A DNA stretch of 64,000 nucleotides from Hydractinia symbiolongicarpus (GCF_029227915.1 NC_079877.1:10539351-10603350), one strand, 5' to 3'. Counted from the first letter of the stretch, positions 48,655-61,757 are shown. Numbers and translations: made by a program. The notes: generated by a model not told the origin, from the sequence alone.

Positions 48655-51600
48655 TTATCTTCTACTCCTGTCTAAACTGTTACTTCTAGATCGTCTTTTT
48701 TTACGGTACAAAGATGAGTGTCTTTCTCTATTATCTTTCACTCGATGCCTACTATGGTCATATTTGTCACGTTTATGATAATCATTGTCATCAGAATATC
48801 TATCCTTTCTAATATGTGGATCATATTCTGCAATTCTTTTCTTTTCATTTTTGTCCTGTCTCTCAATATGTTTTCCGCTATAGCTGTCATCTCTATGAGA
48901 CCTCTCCTTTTCGCTTTTTTGAACTTTATTTTTATATTTAGTATCAGTATCAGAGTCAGACTCTTCTTGGAGTGATTCAGACTTTTTTTTCTTTTTCTTT
49001 TTCTTCTTATCCTTGTCCTTCTTTTTCTTCTTTTTCTCAGGTTTATAAACAAGTGAAGGCTCATCATCACTTGGCTCAGGTGACGGAGTTCTTGGAGCAC
49101 AACCAGTTTCTATTTTGTCTTTATATTTCCCACTTTCGTCTTTTTCATCGCCCTTTGGAACACGATACTCTCCTACGTGATCAACACGAATCGTTCTTCC
49201 ACCCAGCTACAATATAAGAGTATATTAGTTCAAGAAATTGATTATAAACATTTTCGTATGATTATCATAGTAGTTGCTAAAGTAGACTTTTTTAAATTTT
49301 AAAAATCATTAGGCAGATGATCTACCACAATGTGCTCAAAACTCTGCTAACTTGAATACTGTATTTTCTGGTATATAACCCGCAGGTTATAAGTTGATTT
49401 TTACGACTTCCACCGTTAGTGCGGGTTATGTGATAAGTTTTATATTTAAAGTTTATACATTCAATAAAGAAAATAGTACCAACAGGATAAAATGCGTACA
49501 TTAATATAACTGCATGCGCGATCCTATACCTACGTAATCTTACTTCAACTACGTGATTTAATTTTTTTTACACAGTGAAATTGCTTTCTTTAACTTTCTA
49601 TTGCTTGCCATTGCTAATATTACGAGCTCTCTCTGAAACACAATTCTGGAGATTATTGGCAGGAGAGCATTGGCTGAAACTAATGTCTCCAAATAAAAAG
49701 AAAACAGCATTGTCTGATTTAGTACTCTCGGCATTAGCAGAAGATCGACTTGTCAAATTAATTTTAATTCATTATTATTTCGGCAATCGGAGACAAGGAA
49801 GTTAAGACTAAAAGAGTCGCTAGTTCAGACACTCGGTTCTTGTGTCTGGGGTTCACAAGTTTAAACGTCCCCCACTTGTCTCTAGCATGAAAAAACAGAA
49901 CACACGCACATGGTTATAAAATGATTAGGGTAATTAAAAATACGCTGAATTTTCTTCTTAGCATGATGCGGGCTATGCAAAGGTGCGGGTTAGTAAAACA
50001 CATTGCTTGAAATTTTATGCGAGTTATACGAAGGTGCCGGCTATCTGATAGCATCTAGTTTATAACTCCCTAAAAAAGCTGAGCTGTGGATTATACGATG
50101 TGTGGGTTTTATACCGGAAAATATGGTAAATAAAAAATTGTTTTATCATCTCTGCAAAAAGAAATCCCTGGACTTGGACAGATTTTCAGGACTGCTCTTT
50201 CAGTTGTTTTTTTGAAATACTTTTTATATACCAAGGGATTTAAAGTGCTCCGAAATGAGGAGAAAGCACAGCGCTAATCAAAGTTTAAGACATCAAATTT
50301 TTAAATGCAAAAAAAGTTCACAAGTGCCATCAATCTAAAACTAACAATTTAACATGCTTTTAGTTTTTTTAATCAGAATTTAAATGATCTTTAGAACGGA
50401 TCAAAAACAACATAAAAACGGAGACAAATTGAAATTTTGCTTCTGAAATTTTTAAAATTTTGCTTCTGAAATTTTTGAAAACTGTATATCAAAGAAAATC
50501 CAAAAATATCAACAATGTATCCACACCAGTGTAGAACTAATTAGAGCAAATTAAAATGATGTTATAGCAATGTTTTAAAACAAAGCTTTTCTGCTCTTTG
50601 TTCACAGTTGACTGACTATCAGTGTAACTTTCAAACTCAAAAAACAGCCACTAAGTTATAGGCAGAGCATTTCCTAAAGCTTCTTCAGTAAAATGCATTC
50701 TGTCATGCTGCAACATCTCAGAACAGATTGTGCTTGAGCAAGCCTCGTTATTTTTTGCAAATGTTAAATTAAACAGAAGAACATAGCCAACAAAACAAAC
50801 CTTTATGCCATTAAAATTATCAACAGCTAATATCGTGCTTCGCTGATCTTCGTAACAGAGAAATCCATATCCTTTGAATTTTCCAGTTTTCTTATCACGA
50901 ACAAGATTAATGTTAACAATCTCTCCATACCTAAAAAATATATGTGATCATGTAGAGATGTAAGTGTGCATATGGAATCTGTTTTGCCCTGACAGAAATA
51001 TGTAAAGTCTTGAAATTAGCTTACTAAGCAACACTTATACACTAAAATTTTAGCACTAAAATTAGGCAAATATCCTTTTTGTTTTAACAGACTTTAGTTG
51101 TTGTAATATTTAGTAGCTGATTATACACATCAACTTAACTTTACCATTAACTTCATTTTTTAATGTCATAAACATAACTTTCCAATTTTTTTTTCTTCAG
51201 AATCATCATCGTCATCATCATCATTCTGGGCTTAACATCCGTTTTCCATGCTAGCATGGGTTGGACAAGGTATATTAATGACCTTCTTCCAATCTGATCT
51301 AGACTGTGTTAGATCTAAACTCAACTTCCTCTGTATCAAGTCTGTCCTTAAACCTCCTGCCAAGTCTTTCTCGGTCTGCCTCTGGGCTTTGCCCCAGGAA
51401 CTATCAAGTCTCTACACTTTCTTACCCAATTATCCACCTACATTCTTTCCAAGTGCCCCAGCCAATTCAATCTTCTTATCTGGATAACATCTTTAATTCT
51501 ACGGATACTTAGCCTGCTTCTTAGCTCATCTGAACCCTTTCTGTCTCTCAGACTGGCGTTACACATCCACTTAACCATTCTCACATTCCTTTCTAAACGG

Positions 51601-54600
51601 TCAAGATCTTCCTGCTTCAGTGCCCATGTCTCACTATTGTACAACATAACACTTCTTACACAGGCCTCATATAACCTACCTTTTACCTCAATCGACAAGA
51701 CTCTGCTAGTCAACAAAGGAAGTAACTCTCTGAACTTTTTTCCAAGCAGAACCTATCCAGAAATTCTCAACTAACTCTAACAAGCCACTGTTGTACATCA
51801 TTAAAGCTAGAAATACTTCATTCTCAAAGAAAAAAAAAAGAAATGACCACAGATCTTCTTAGGACACTATTGTTGGTCCAAGTTGGCTCAAAAACAGTTA
51901 TAAAAGTTTAATTTTGATTTTGCATTTACAAAATTATACTTACTGGGAAAAAACACAAAGGACATCACCCTCAGTTAAATCATACGGAAGTCCTCCTACA
52001 AAATAAAAAATAAATATGTGTAAAAAAGCACAGGGTTTCAAATATTTTCATGATGCAGCTTATCATGTGTCTCTTTGAGAAAAAAACAAGGTTTTCAAAC
52101 TTTATCATAATGTAAACCCAACATCTTAAAAAAAGGCAATGTGTAGAAAAATGTTTTTATTCCTATATCACATATTACAAGGTTTTTACCTTGAATTATT
52201 TTAAGGTTTTCAAAGTTTAATTGTTCAGCAGTCACCCGGAGACAATTTTTTCATACAGTGATTAGCCATTGATTGTTTTTAACAGTAGTTACAAAAAACT
52301 TTTAAAAAAGCTTTTAAAAGGGCAAAAAGTGTTTTTTCTCAATCAATAATCAATCAATCTATACTTAACATGTTTGAATTAAATACCATGTATTAAAATT
52401 GTGATTGAAGCCGAAAAAATGATACAAATTTTAATCAGAGTTATTTGGGCTTCCACACAATTTTGATAGTAAGCGAACAGCCAGACACAGCAGTCTACGC
52501 TGTTCCTTAGTCCATTAGATATATAAATGTGTTGTCTTATTCAACAGCTTGCAAAAAGAATAGCTCTCATTACCAACAAAAATATAAGCACTGTCTTTAT
52601 ACTGTGCATGCCATGTTAGATTGTGATCAAATCTACCATTCTTTATGTCTTGTTCATTTAACTTTGTCACATTTCGAACGTTTCTAAAATAAATAAAGAA
52701 ATGCTAACTATTTATGAGAAAGAATAAAGCAAACCATATACTATGCTCATCATTACATATTCCTATATGTTTAAAAACAAGCCTACAACTCAGGAAATAA
52801 TAATGTAAACAGCAGACTTAGGATCTTATAGGTTATTTGGTTAGATAAAAAATCTTGAAGGATGATAATTTTTGCCATAATTCCACCATATTTCAGGCCT
52901 TTCTAGGTCATGGAGCAGAGTGTTCGATAAATGCAGTTGTGGAAATGCAGCCAGTGTATGTTTAACGTTGCTTATACTTGGCCTACAACTAAGTATAACT
53001 TTAGCTGTGAAGTACTGGCCAAGTGATGCTGCTTGCCTATTTCTAATAATTTCTAATAATAAACAGACAATTTACCAAATATCATGCCTAAAACGAAAAA
53101 TCAAGGCATAACTAGAAACTTAGACAAAAAAGGTGGTCATTGCAGTTTTTTAGTTATTCCTTGAAATTAGCAGCTAAACTAGTACAAAAAAATAATTATC
53201 AATTTAAAATTAAAAAAAGTTACACCAGCCAGTGATAATAAAGTTTAAATCCAAAGTGACCATAGTTAATCAGTTAGTTGTCTGCTTTAGCCAAATCTTA
53301 AAAATTTTGGTCAACTATTCTTATTCTTTAATAGTGATGGACATTCAACATCAATGACTGTCTGTTACTTCAATTATCCATTATATACTTTTAAGACCTT
53401 GAAATTTATTATACCAGTTTACAACAACATTTCCCACATATTCCATAAAAAATTGTAACAGAATTACTCATAAAAACTGCAGGTACACAACCACAATTTC
53501 CAACCCATGCACATTAGGGATCGTCTATTAATTCCATCCCATTAATGAGACGATGTTAAGACAAAAAAGTTAAAAAAAAATTTATTTGTTCTATCAGCAG
53601 ACGATTCTTTGTCAATTCGTCCCCGAAAGAAAAAAGTGGTATAAAATATTGTGAGATGAATTACGACAAATTCAAATCAAGGAGACGAGTTGAGACCAAA
53701 TCAGACGCTACGGTCAATTCAAGGAAGCAAATTGAGACAAATTAAGACGCTGTGGTTTCTTAAACACGGAAGGTTATGTAAGCTGGCAATTTTTCAAGTG
53801 GTTTTAGCTATGTAGTCACATATTGCAGATGTTTCAGATATTTCAGATAGCAACAACAATCTAGATTGGTTTTTCACAGAATATTCTTTGCCCGATAATG
53901 ATAAAGATGAAGCTTAAAGAAATTTTACAATGGGGTTATCTTGTTGTAAAAGTTTCAGCAACGACCTTGAAAACAAAAAAATATATATTGCTCAATTTAT
54001 CTTGTAATTGGACAGTGGTCATAAGAAAAAAACAATTATAATTATATATATATACTTATTTTTTTTTCATAAATACAAATTTTGATGATGCAAAAATCTT
54101 TTAAAAAAATTGCTACCAACAACAAGATTCACAAATATTCCAAAAGCCGCATTAAATAACGTAAATGATTATCTTTGCTGATAAAGATTATTTTTAGACA
54201 AAAAAAATTACATTAAGAAAAAAAAAAATTGGACAGCCATTTGTTTAGACGTTCAGTTGAGCAACCTATTTCCCATGTATTAAAATTTACATCAGTTTTT
54301 TTAAAACCTTTAAGCCTTTTCCCTTTACGCTTCATTTAGGTCAGTTCAATATTTGGTTTAATTTTAATGAAAATAATAAAAACAAAAGAAATAATCATTG
54401 ATCCATTAATACATTGATCCTCCTTTAACCATTATTATTGTTTATTTGCTTAACATACTAACAGACTACGATTTTTTAAGAGATGTTGCACAATGATAAC
54501 AATTCATCAAACTTTACTTTTACACACACAGAGGCCCATTTGAGGCATAGGGACAGTGTAATGGTGTAAGTTAAAAAAGACATACTTTCTCACGTAAAAA

Positions 54601-57049
54601 GCACACTCAGTTTAAATGTAGTAAAACTGCAGTGCATTATCTAATGAAGTCGAGAATACAAAAAAACCATCTCGGGCAAGCGACACAAATTGTTGTATGA
54701 TGCACGTGTTCCACTCAAGCACAACACTGGAAAAAAAGACTCCACAAAGATTTCCACTTTACGTGTGCTCAGATTAACCTAGCTAACGAGGTAGCACAAT
54801 TGTGTAAGAAAAACACAGTCTCCTTGACGGTTGATAATAAAGACAGTCGATGTTGGCATTTCAGCAAGGAGTAGAAAGGCTAAAATCAGACCTTATTGCA
54901 TGGAAGACAAGGCACCTATTTATAATGACCACAACTTCCCTTTATCCAAATAGCAAATTAACCCCAGCAATACCAATAGTAATATTTTTGCGATTTGTTT
55001 CGCTTTTCAACAACATACTTGGTTTTTATTTGTCCAGTAAAAGTTCAGTAATTATAAAATAAAAACATGTGTCTTTAGCATTTTTGCTATTTTGATTTTT
55101 AAATTTTTTCTTGTTTATTAGTTTTGATAAGGTGTGTAATCATTGACAGGTAGACATTACAATAAAGAGAAAAGATTTTGTTTTGATTTAGTCACCTGTT
55201 TGTAAATGTGTAAAAATACCGAATTATAAATCATTTAACATCATATAAACAAAACTGGTACTTTACTACAAACCGTTGGATGTTTTGGGTACAATGACTT
55301 AAAAAAACGAGGACTTTTACTAAGCAGACCATTTCAGCTAGACTGGTATTTAAAATCAACTCTGGCATCATAAACTTTTAATCTGAAGCTGTGCCACAGC
55401 AGTTTAGCTGGAATACTGGAATTTCTTTTTCACAGAAAAAATCACGATGCGTCTCCTGGCTAAGATTTTTTTTCAAACAGAAGTGAAATTTTAAGTTTCA
55501 TGTTAAACTCACATTACATAAATTGTAAGAATGTTCAAAAATATTTTTGAACTTTTGAGACAAACTTATTGTAGCAGAAATGAATTGGGACAACTTGAGA
55601 TGAATTAGAAAATTCATAGACGAAAAGAGACAATTCGGAGACAACTTTATTTTAAAATGATATTATCAGACAAGTTTGTGACTACAAGAAGACGATTTGA
55701 GACGAATTAAGACAGTAAGACACAACAAATCTATCACAAAAAATTGTCTCATATGAAAAAGTCAAGACGAATAAAACAAATTTATGAGACGATTTATAAT
55801 GAGACAAATTAGAACGAAATTTGTGGACATCCCTTACTTTTTTTTCATTTTAAGATAAAACATGTTAACTTTGTATAATTTTTGTTACAGTCTCAGAATG
55901 GTAGGCATAAATCAATATTGTAATACCTGTATATGTTTGTTTACCATTAACCACTGTAGTAAAAGACATAAAATGCAGCAAATAAAGGACAAGCGAACCT
56001 GTGGATTTACCCACGGCCACCGATTAGTATGTTTGTAATGTTGCATAATATATATAATAACAGAAAAAAATAGACTTGTAGACTCAACCTTTTTACAGAA
56101 AGTCAACTTTTTGGTAACACATGAAAACATTGTTGCAGACCAACTTGATAAATTGTTTTAGTACCTTTTGCTTGGAAAAAATTTGAAGAGTTCTTCCTTT
56201 GTTGACCAGCAGTTTTGTTGATTTAGGTAAAAGTTAGGTCGAATAAGGTCTGTGTAAGAAGTGTTGTGTTGTATGGTACTGAGGGTTAGGGTTAGGGTCT
56301 TGATTGTGCAAAGCACATGAAAACAATTATATCGCTGGATGCAGAATTTATTCAATTTAACCATGGTAAATACAATCTTTGCATACAACCAAAATGTGAA
56401 TAACACTAAAAAGTTCACAGAACAAGGGTAAATATTTAATTTGCAGTGAAGCAGGAAGATCTTCATGGTCTGGAAAGGAATGATATGAGATTGGCAAGGT
56501 AGAAATGTAACACCGGTTTGGGACACAAAAAGAGTCCAGATAAGCTAAGAAGCAGGCTAAGCCTTTTGGGGCATTAAATCCAGATAAGAAGCTTGAGTTA
56601 GTTGGTATACTTGGTAATGATTGAGGAGGATGATTGGGTAAGAAAGTGTAGAGACTTTGAACATATCACAAGTGTTATACAGACCTTCTGTATTTGCTAA
56701 GCTGGGTAAATATTAGCTTACATTTGAGATTTGTAGAATATTTGTATAATTGCTTTAAAAAACTTCTGCAAAAATAAAGCTAAGGAAAAGTTTAGGAAAA
56801 GTAACAAAATATTAAGATATAACTGTGATAAGCCCTTTAAAAGTTATGAAAAATAAGGAGAAAGTTGAACGGGGGAGGCTGAATCAGTCCCCCCACCCAG
56901 CACAGGTGAAAGCATTTTTCTTTCCTGGTAAACAGGTAGATACATGCAAAAAATTATACATAAAAATGTCTAATATGAACGGATACTCATATTTAAACAA
57001 TAAAGTTTATATTAATAGAAGAACAAACTACTTACGTTAATGGATTCAT
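48655..57049 (-). CDS. RBMX2: RNA-binding motif protein X-linked 2 (RBMX2)
   Basis: Five exons in transcription order: 57049-57036, 52683-52574, 51995-51944, 50930-50801, 49206-48655; phases agree, giving 285 residues. Exon 1 encodes only MNPL plus part of T, the conserved start of RBMX2. The RRM (about 36-113) has RNP2 YIFVGG (38-43) and RNP1 KGYGFLCY (78-85). Around these are highly conserved RBMX2 segments ([46 protein letters not shown]). The C-terminal half is Lys-rich, then RS/RD-like (ending [12 protein letters not shown]). The yeast counterpart is Ist3/Snu17, core of the RES complex; the protein works in the activated spliceosome. Introns are long and carry transposons: Harbinger-like (53517-55833), a TIR element (49359-50126) and retrotransposon copies. 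Confidence 0.96.
49359..50126. mobile_element. TIR transposon remnant in RBMX2 intron 4
   Basis: Left end CTGTATTTTCTGGTATATAA followed by ccc; right end is the inverted version (gttttataccggaaaatatgg). Both are flanked by TA, suggesting Tc1/mariner-type insertion. Inside are short repeats of 'gcgggttatac' type near both ends. The frame at 49575-49805 is not recognisable as transposase. The segment at about 49790-49875 has an inverted relative at 58145-58235. Confidence 0.6.
51080..51716 (-). pseudogene. non-LTR retrotransposon 3' end with RT C-terminal fragment, copy 2
   Basis: On the minus strand 51716-51438 encodes a typical C-terminal reverse transcriptase segment ([42 protein letters not shown]), family as recalled from widespread LINE-like elements. 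Past this point the frame is broken by shifts and stops; the remaining 3' part matches copy 1 at 47265-47580. The 5' end is truncated, which is normal for target-primed insertion. Located in RBMX2 intron 3. Confidence 0.8.
53517..55833. mobile_element. Harbinger-like element, second family member (2.3 kb)
   Basis: Left end GGGATCGTCTATTAATTC; right end read inward GGGATGTCCACAAATTTCG; both flanked by TTA (53514-53516 and 55834-55836). Short TTA/TAA duplications and GGG-starting ends match the element at 3634-4875. Subterminal regions contain many 'gagacgaattaagac' type units on both sides. No transposase remains. In RBMX2 intron 1. Confidence 0.6.
56538..56663 (+). mobile_element. non-LTR retrotransposon fragment, copy 3
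   Basis: gctaagaagcaggctaag and gggtaagaaagtgtagagac match, in opposite orientation, parts of the copy at 51425-51530, but this copy is more diverged. In RBMX2 intron 1. Confidence 0.6.
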
Positions 57050-58837
57050 TTCTAAGTTCAATTCTATTATATAAAACTATAAATAACAAAAGTTGATATA
57101 TATACTATGTTTTGCAGTATACAATAAATATTATCCAATAGCAATAATTTTCCTGTATATATAATTTAGCATACAAGGCACTTCATATGGCTTTCGTTTA
57201 ACTAAAGGAAGTAGTTTCTAGCATTTGTATTATACGAAAAACTGAAGTACACTTTGACACAGTCCCTAATTTTATTATAGGAAAAAAATATAGGAATCAA
57301 ATCAGATTCATATATATGTTTTCAAAGTTTGTATGAGTTTTTTTAAAAACATATATAACAAATTTTTATATCAGGAATCATCTCAAAATGTTCTACATAA
57401 TTTTTTGTATGGTACAAATTCTTTAAAAAAAGGAATACGCCTAAGCAAGGCATTTACAATTGTGTTTTAATGACTTTAAAAAAATATGGCATTATATAAG
57501 CTGTCCATTATTGCATTTTGATAATCTTGGAAGAAAATATGGCTTTGTTTAAACTTTACACGATTGTGTTTTTAATTTTAGAACAAAATAAAGCATTGTG
57601 TAAGTTTCTTACAATTGTGTTTTAATGCTTTTAAACAAAATTTGACCCATACAAAATTTGTAGACAACCTCATAGTCTTAAGCCCTTCTTTGAAAATTTG
57701 ATGGTGCTAAACTAAAAGTTGAACACATGTTAATTGGGGTAACAGAAGGAAAGGCGTGTCTCCAGTGACGTCAAGAGGTCGTTGTCAAAATGTTTAAAAG
57801 AAGCCAGTGGCCATATGGTTCAGTAAAAAGAAGTCCCTGGGCCATCTGTTACAATAACCACTCACCATAGTTGACATATAGTGTCAAGAGTCAAGAGGAA
57901 TTGATGGCGATGGCGATGTTTCACCTTCTTATCATCTTATTTTTATTTGTTAAACGATCTGTGGCGATGTTTTTGCTTCCTATGCTCTCGTTTATCATGA
58001 AAACATCACCGTAGACAGTCATTTTCAGGAATATTTTAGTAGCTGTGTGTGTGTGTGTGTGTAAAACGCATGTGCAAAAGATGTTACGCGTGCGATATGG
58101 GCTCCGAGGTTAATCTTTGTTGCGCATTTATTTTGTGGCAGAAAAGTAGGGGGGACGTTCTGAATCTTGAACCCCAAACACGATGATCGAGCGTCCAGTG
58201 GTATAGCGACTCTCTCAATCTTAACTTCCTTTTTGACATGTCCGAAATAGTACGCATGACTATACTGTCATTTTCATAAAGAAAATGTTTATTTTTCGGG
58301 TCATCACAAGCAAATAGGCAAAAATATGCTTAACTTGGGTTTCTTTTTTAAAATTGTTTAAATAGCACTTGCGGCATAAAGACAAAACCCAATTAAATTT
58401 GAACTAATATTAATTATTTACAATTAAATCCATGATAAAATGTCTGTTCCGCCTGTAAGTGCAGTTTTGCAGACTTGCTTTATCCGTGCTCTGTCGGCGT
58501 GCACCTCCGCATTAGTTAAGAACCGCATGGCTGGATTTCTTGTGTAAGACCTGGTTACCAACAACGAAGGGGCCAGGCAAAAGAGATTATGTCTACGTAG
58601 TTCTTTTAACTAAGTCAGCAGAATTTTGTAAAACCATTGGTAGAACATATTAACCACAAGTGCGATAAAAAGCACTCTGAAATCTTTTTACGAGTGTGCG
58701 GGCGAGTGCGCATGCGATCGCACTCGTCTTAAGGAATGGCCTGTTTAACTGCTAGGTAGCTACTAATAAAGCTAACTTTGAAATACTAAAAAAAAAAAAA
58801 TGCAACTCTACTGCCAAAAAGCGTTAGGGTATAATAC
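57050..58837. other. spacer upstream of RBMX2
   Basis: RBMX2 promoter side. It contains a short (GT)n run at about 58044-58062 and a segment at 58145-58235 that is an inverted relative of 49790-49875. No gene recognised. Confidence 0.5.
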
Positions 58838-60351
58838 TACGATGGCCCCTACGGCTCACTTCTCTTCCATATTAAAAACACTTCTCTTCTATATAACGAA
58901 ACACTTCTCTTCTGTACTTTGACACTTCTCTTCAGTATTTTGACACTTCTCTTCACCTAACACTTCTCTGCATGTGGCTCTTTACAACTTGAATTCTAAA
59001 ATCTGGTCCGCAATTTTACATCATTGGTCCGTAGTTTTAACCTTTTGTGAGGTTTATTACATGGGACCAGTCCCCTCGCCATGTGACATATTTTAACAAG
59101 AATAAGGTCTGATGATGGTACTGAAGACTGTATTTTGGAAGCTGTTGAGATTGCATTAAGATCTCAGCATAATGACGAATATGCTGGCACTGGCAGTTTT
59201 CTTGTTGGTACATCAACAGCTAATCAAAGAATCGAATCTTTTTGGTCACAACTTTCAAAAGACAGACCAAGTTGGTGGAGGTTATTTTTTAGAGAACTTG
59301 CAGAGTTAGGATTTTTAGATGCTGGTGATGCACTCATTGCTGAATGTGTACGCTACTGCTTTATGGATTTGATCAGAAAGAACCTTAATAAATTTGCGAT
59401 TCGTTGGAATCAACATCTGCTAGCACCAAGCAAAGGTGCTACTGCTCCCTGTTGAAGGCCTGATACATTGTACTTTGTTCCAGAATTATATGGTTGCAAG
59501 TCTTGAGCTAGAAGAGTTTAGCGAACTATCTGTACCAGATCACGATAATGAGCCTGAATGTATTGAATTTGCGGAAACAGTTCTTCCAATGGAGGGTTTC
59601 TCCAAACTTAAGCCAGATACAGCTCATGAAGCTGTTGATTATTGTATCGCCTTGATTTGTGCAGTAGAAAGATATATGTACCTGTAACAATGTAAAATGC
59701 TTGGATTTTAGAAATAAATATCTTGTTTTTTGAAAACCACGAGTTCTTTTCCCAACAAACATCAATGCTAATTGCTGCAAAAATAAATATTTTGGTTTTT
59801 GTAAACCACGAGTTCTGTTCCTAACAGTCATCACAATCAATGTTTATTCCGGGATAAGGGTCAATTGTAACACGCAAAACGTTCTAGTTTTGCCAAATCA
59901 CAATTATAAAAGTTCAAAGTTAGTGGAAACTAGATAAAAAAAAGCAATCTTGTATTACGCTTCTGGGACCATATAAGAATATAGCTTGAAATTTCGCAAA
60001 GTTTTTCCCGCGAAAAATCTAATTTTGTAGAAACGTTAATATGCCCCCGTAAGAATTTATGCAAACTTTACTGGTCCAAAATTTCCTATGCGCAGGGCCC
60101 GGTATGTGCCAATTATTCATAAACAAAAATCTGGATAAATTCATATATTAAGGACCATATTCAGTCTGGGAAATTTTCTTGGAAGAGAAGTGTTTCGCAC
60201 ATGGAAGAGAAGTGTTTCGAACGGAAGAGAAGGGTATCAAAGTAAAGAAGTTTTTTATACAGAAGAGAAGTGTTGTTATACAGAAGAGAAGTGTTTTGAC
60301 TAAGAGAAGTGTTTTTATTGAGAAGAGAAGTGAGCCATAGGAGCCATCGTA
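58838..60351. mobile_element. DNA transposon with repeat-filled terminal inverted repeats (IS3EU-like)
   Basis: Ends TACGATGGCCCCTACGGCTC (left) and the inverted TACGATGGCTCCTATGGCTC (right). Both ends continue into several tandem units of acacttctcttc (left about 58858-58970, right about 60170-60330 inverted). Flanks ataatac (58831-58837) and ataaaac (60352-60358) agree at 6 of 7 bases, a possible target duplication. The interior holds a decayed DDE transposase. Confidence 0.8.
59096..59687 (+). pseudogene. decayed DDE/integrase-type transposase
   Basis: The frame through 59452 encodes RSDDGTED (second catalytic Asp region, 59105-59128) then TSTANQRIESFW (catalytic Glu region), WWRLFFRELAELGFLD and YCFMDLIRKNLNKFAIRWNQ. 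As I recall, this pattern belongs to integrase-like transposases of the IS3EU type. A stop at 59453 is followed by RPDTLYFVPELYGC in the same frame and then by a second frame to 59687, so at least one stop and one frameshift break it. The first catalytic Asp region is missing. Confidence 0.75.
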
Positions 60352-60596
60352 ATAAAACTGGGTCTTACTAAATTTCTTGCGAAAATTACGTCTCAAATTG
60401 TTGTGCAGTTTGGATTTAGGGAATGGAAGAGTACTAAAAAAACGTAGCTAGTTTCTTCGTTCTTGGCCAGCCACGATGAGATAACTCGAAGTTTATCCTA
60501 GCGCCATTATATCTTCATAATATCAATCGCACGAAATCTGTAGTAATATTGCCCTATTAAAAATTTTAAAATATTCTGACATGGATCCATTTTAAA
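60352..60596. promoter_or_regulatory. presumed WDR53 promoter/5' UTR region
   Basis: About 245 bases between the transposon end and the WDR53 start codon. No TATA box or specific site can be asserted; the inserted transposon now forms its upstream boundary. Confidence 0.3.
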
Positions 60597-61757
60597 ATGG
60601 CGCACGAAAAACAAACACACGAGCTGTGTGTTTCTGCAACTCTGGAATGCCCTGATTTCTTTGATGTTCAGAGCAGTAATTTTTGTGTTCAAGTTATTTC
60701 CACAACTGAAGTCCTCGTAGGCAATGAGAATGGATGTTACATATCAAATATAAACGTGTTAACAAAAGAGAGAACTAGGGAATTGATACAATTTAGGAAG
60801 AAAGAAATCCCATCCGTTTGTTGTTGCGATGATGATCCCAATCTATTTTTTGTGAGTTGTGATAGGTCGATTTATTCATTTGACAAAAGAGTTTCATTAG
60901 AGAGTTCTGTTAATATGTTCTCTGAAAATAGCGACGACATAAATCAAATCAAATTTCAAACTGGGTTGTTAACATCCTGTGATGATGCTGGAGAAATCAA
61001 AATGTTCGATCTTAAGACAAACCAACTGTTCAGAACTTTAAGAAACAAACATACCAATATATGTTCATCAATATGTTATTTTCCTAACAGACCAAATGAA
61101 ATTGTTACAGGAGGCTTAGACTCGCAATTGTTTATATGGGACTACAGGAGAGTAAAAATATTACAAGCTGTCAATACTCAAACTATATTGGAAGGAATGG
61201 GGGATAACTCTGTGTACATGTTTAATCCACCATTCGTGCACTCAATGGATATAAATGAAAATGGTAAAAATCTTGCAACTGGATTGGGTATATAATGTTT
61301 TTTAAAGTAATTGTAGCTAACAACTTTTTCAGAATTTTTTCTTAAGTTAGTGATAACATCTTTTTTTGTTTTAGGGAATGGAACTCTGCAGGTTTTTAAT
61401 ATTCTAAAAGGAAAGCGAGTTATAGCCCCAAGTATATTGATAAATCACCATTCAACTCTTGGTGTCTCTTGGGTTCATTACCTCAGTCGTGCTGATCAAG
61501 CCTCTACATCAATACTTGCATCAGGCGGAAACGATGGAATTGTTAATTTATGGTCATTTCCACAAGAAATGCCGAAAAAACAGACTTTACCAGTAAACAG
61601 AGTGTTGACAGAACAAGAAATTGCATCTCATCTGATTACTCAATATAATGCGAATTCAAAAATCAACTTTTTAAACTCTGCAATCTTGAATGATAAAATG
61701 TTTTTGTTTGTTGCAGACCAAACGTCTGCTATTAAATTATTAGAATTGAAAGAATGA
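60597..61757 (+). CDS. WDR53: WD repeat-containing protein 53
   Basis: Two exons, 60597-61287 and 61375-61757, joined in phase, 357 residues (human about 358). WD40 propeller: blades visible as LFFVSCDRSIYSFDKR, GLLTSCDDAGEIKMFDLK, EIVTGGLDSQLFIWDYRR, KNLATGLGNGTLQVFNIL and SILASGGNDGIVNLWSF. Family-specific matches to WDR53 are NKHTNICSSICYFPNRP and the C-terminal VADQTSAIKLLEL. WDYR (in IWDYRR) resembles the WDxR box of DDB1-CUL4 substrate receptors, a role reported for WDR53 relatives; this is inference here. The ATG follows an A-rich leader (tttaaaATGG). The gene is intact. Confidence 0.93.

Noticed and set aside
56281-56300. Interstitial telomere (gggttagggttaggg)
   Set aside because: Only about two and a half repeat units, easily due to chance in this length of sequence.
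57250-57680. Third Harbinger-like element (tttgtatgagttttt and acaaaatttgtagacaac motifs)
   Set aside because: Some motifs resemble the 3634-4875 element, but clear termini and duplications are missing.
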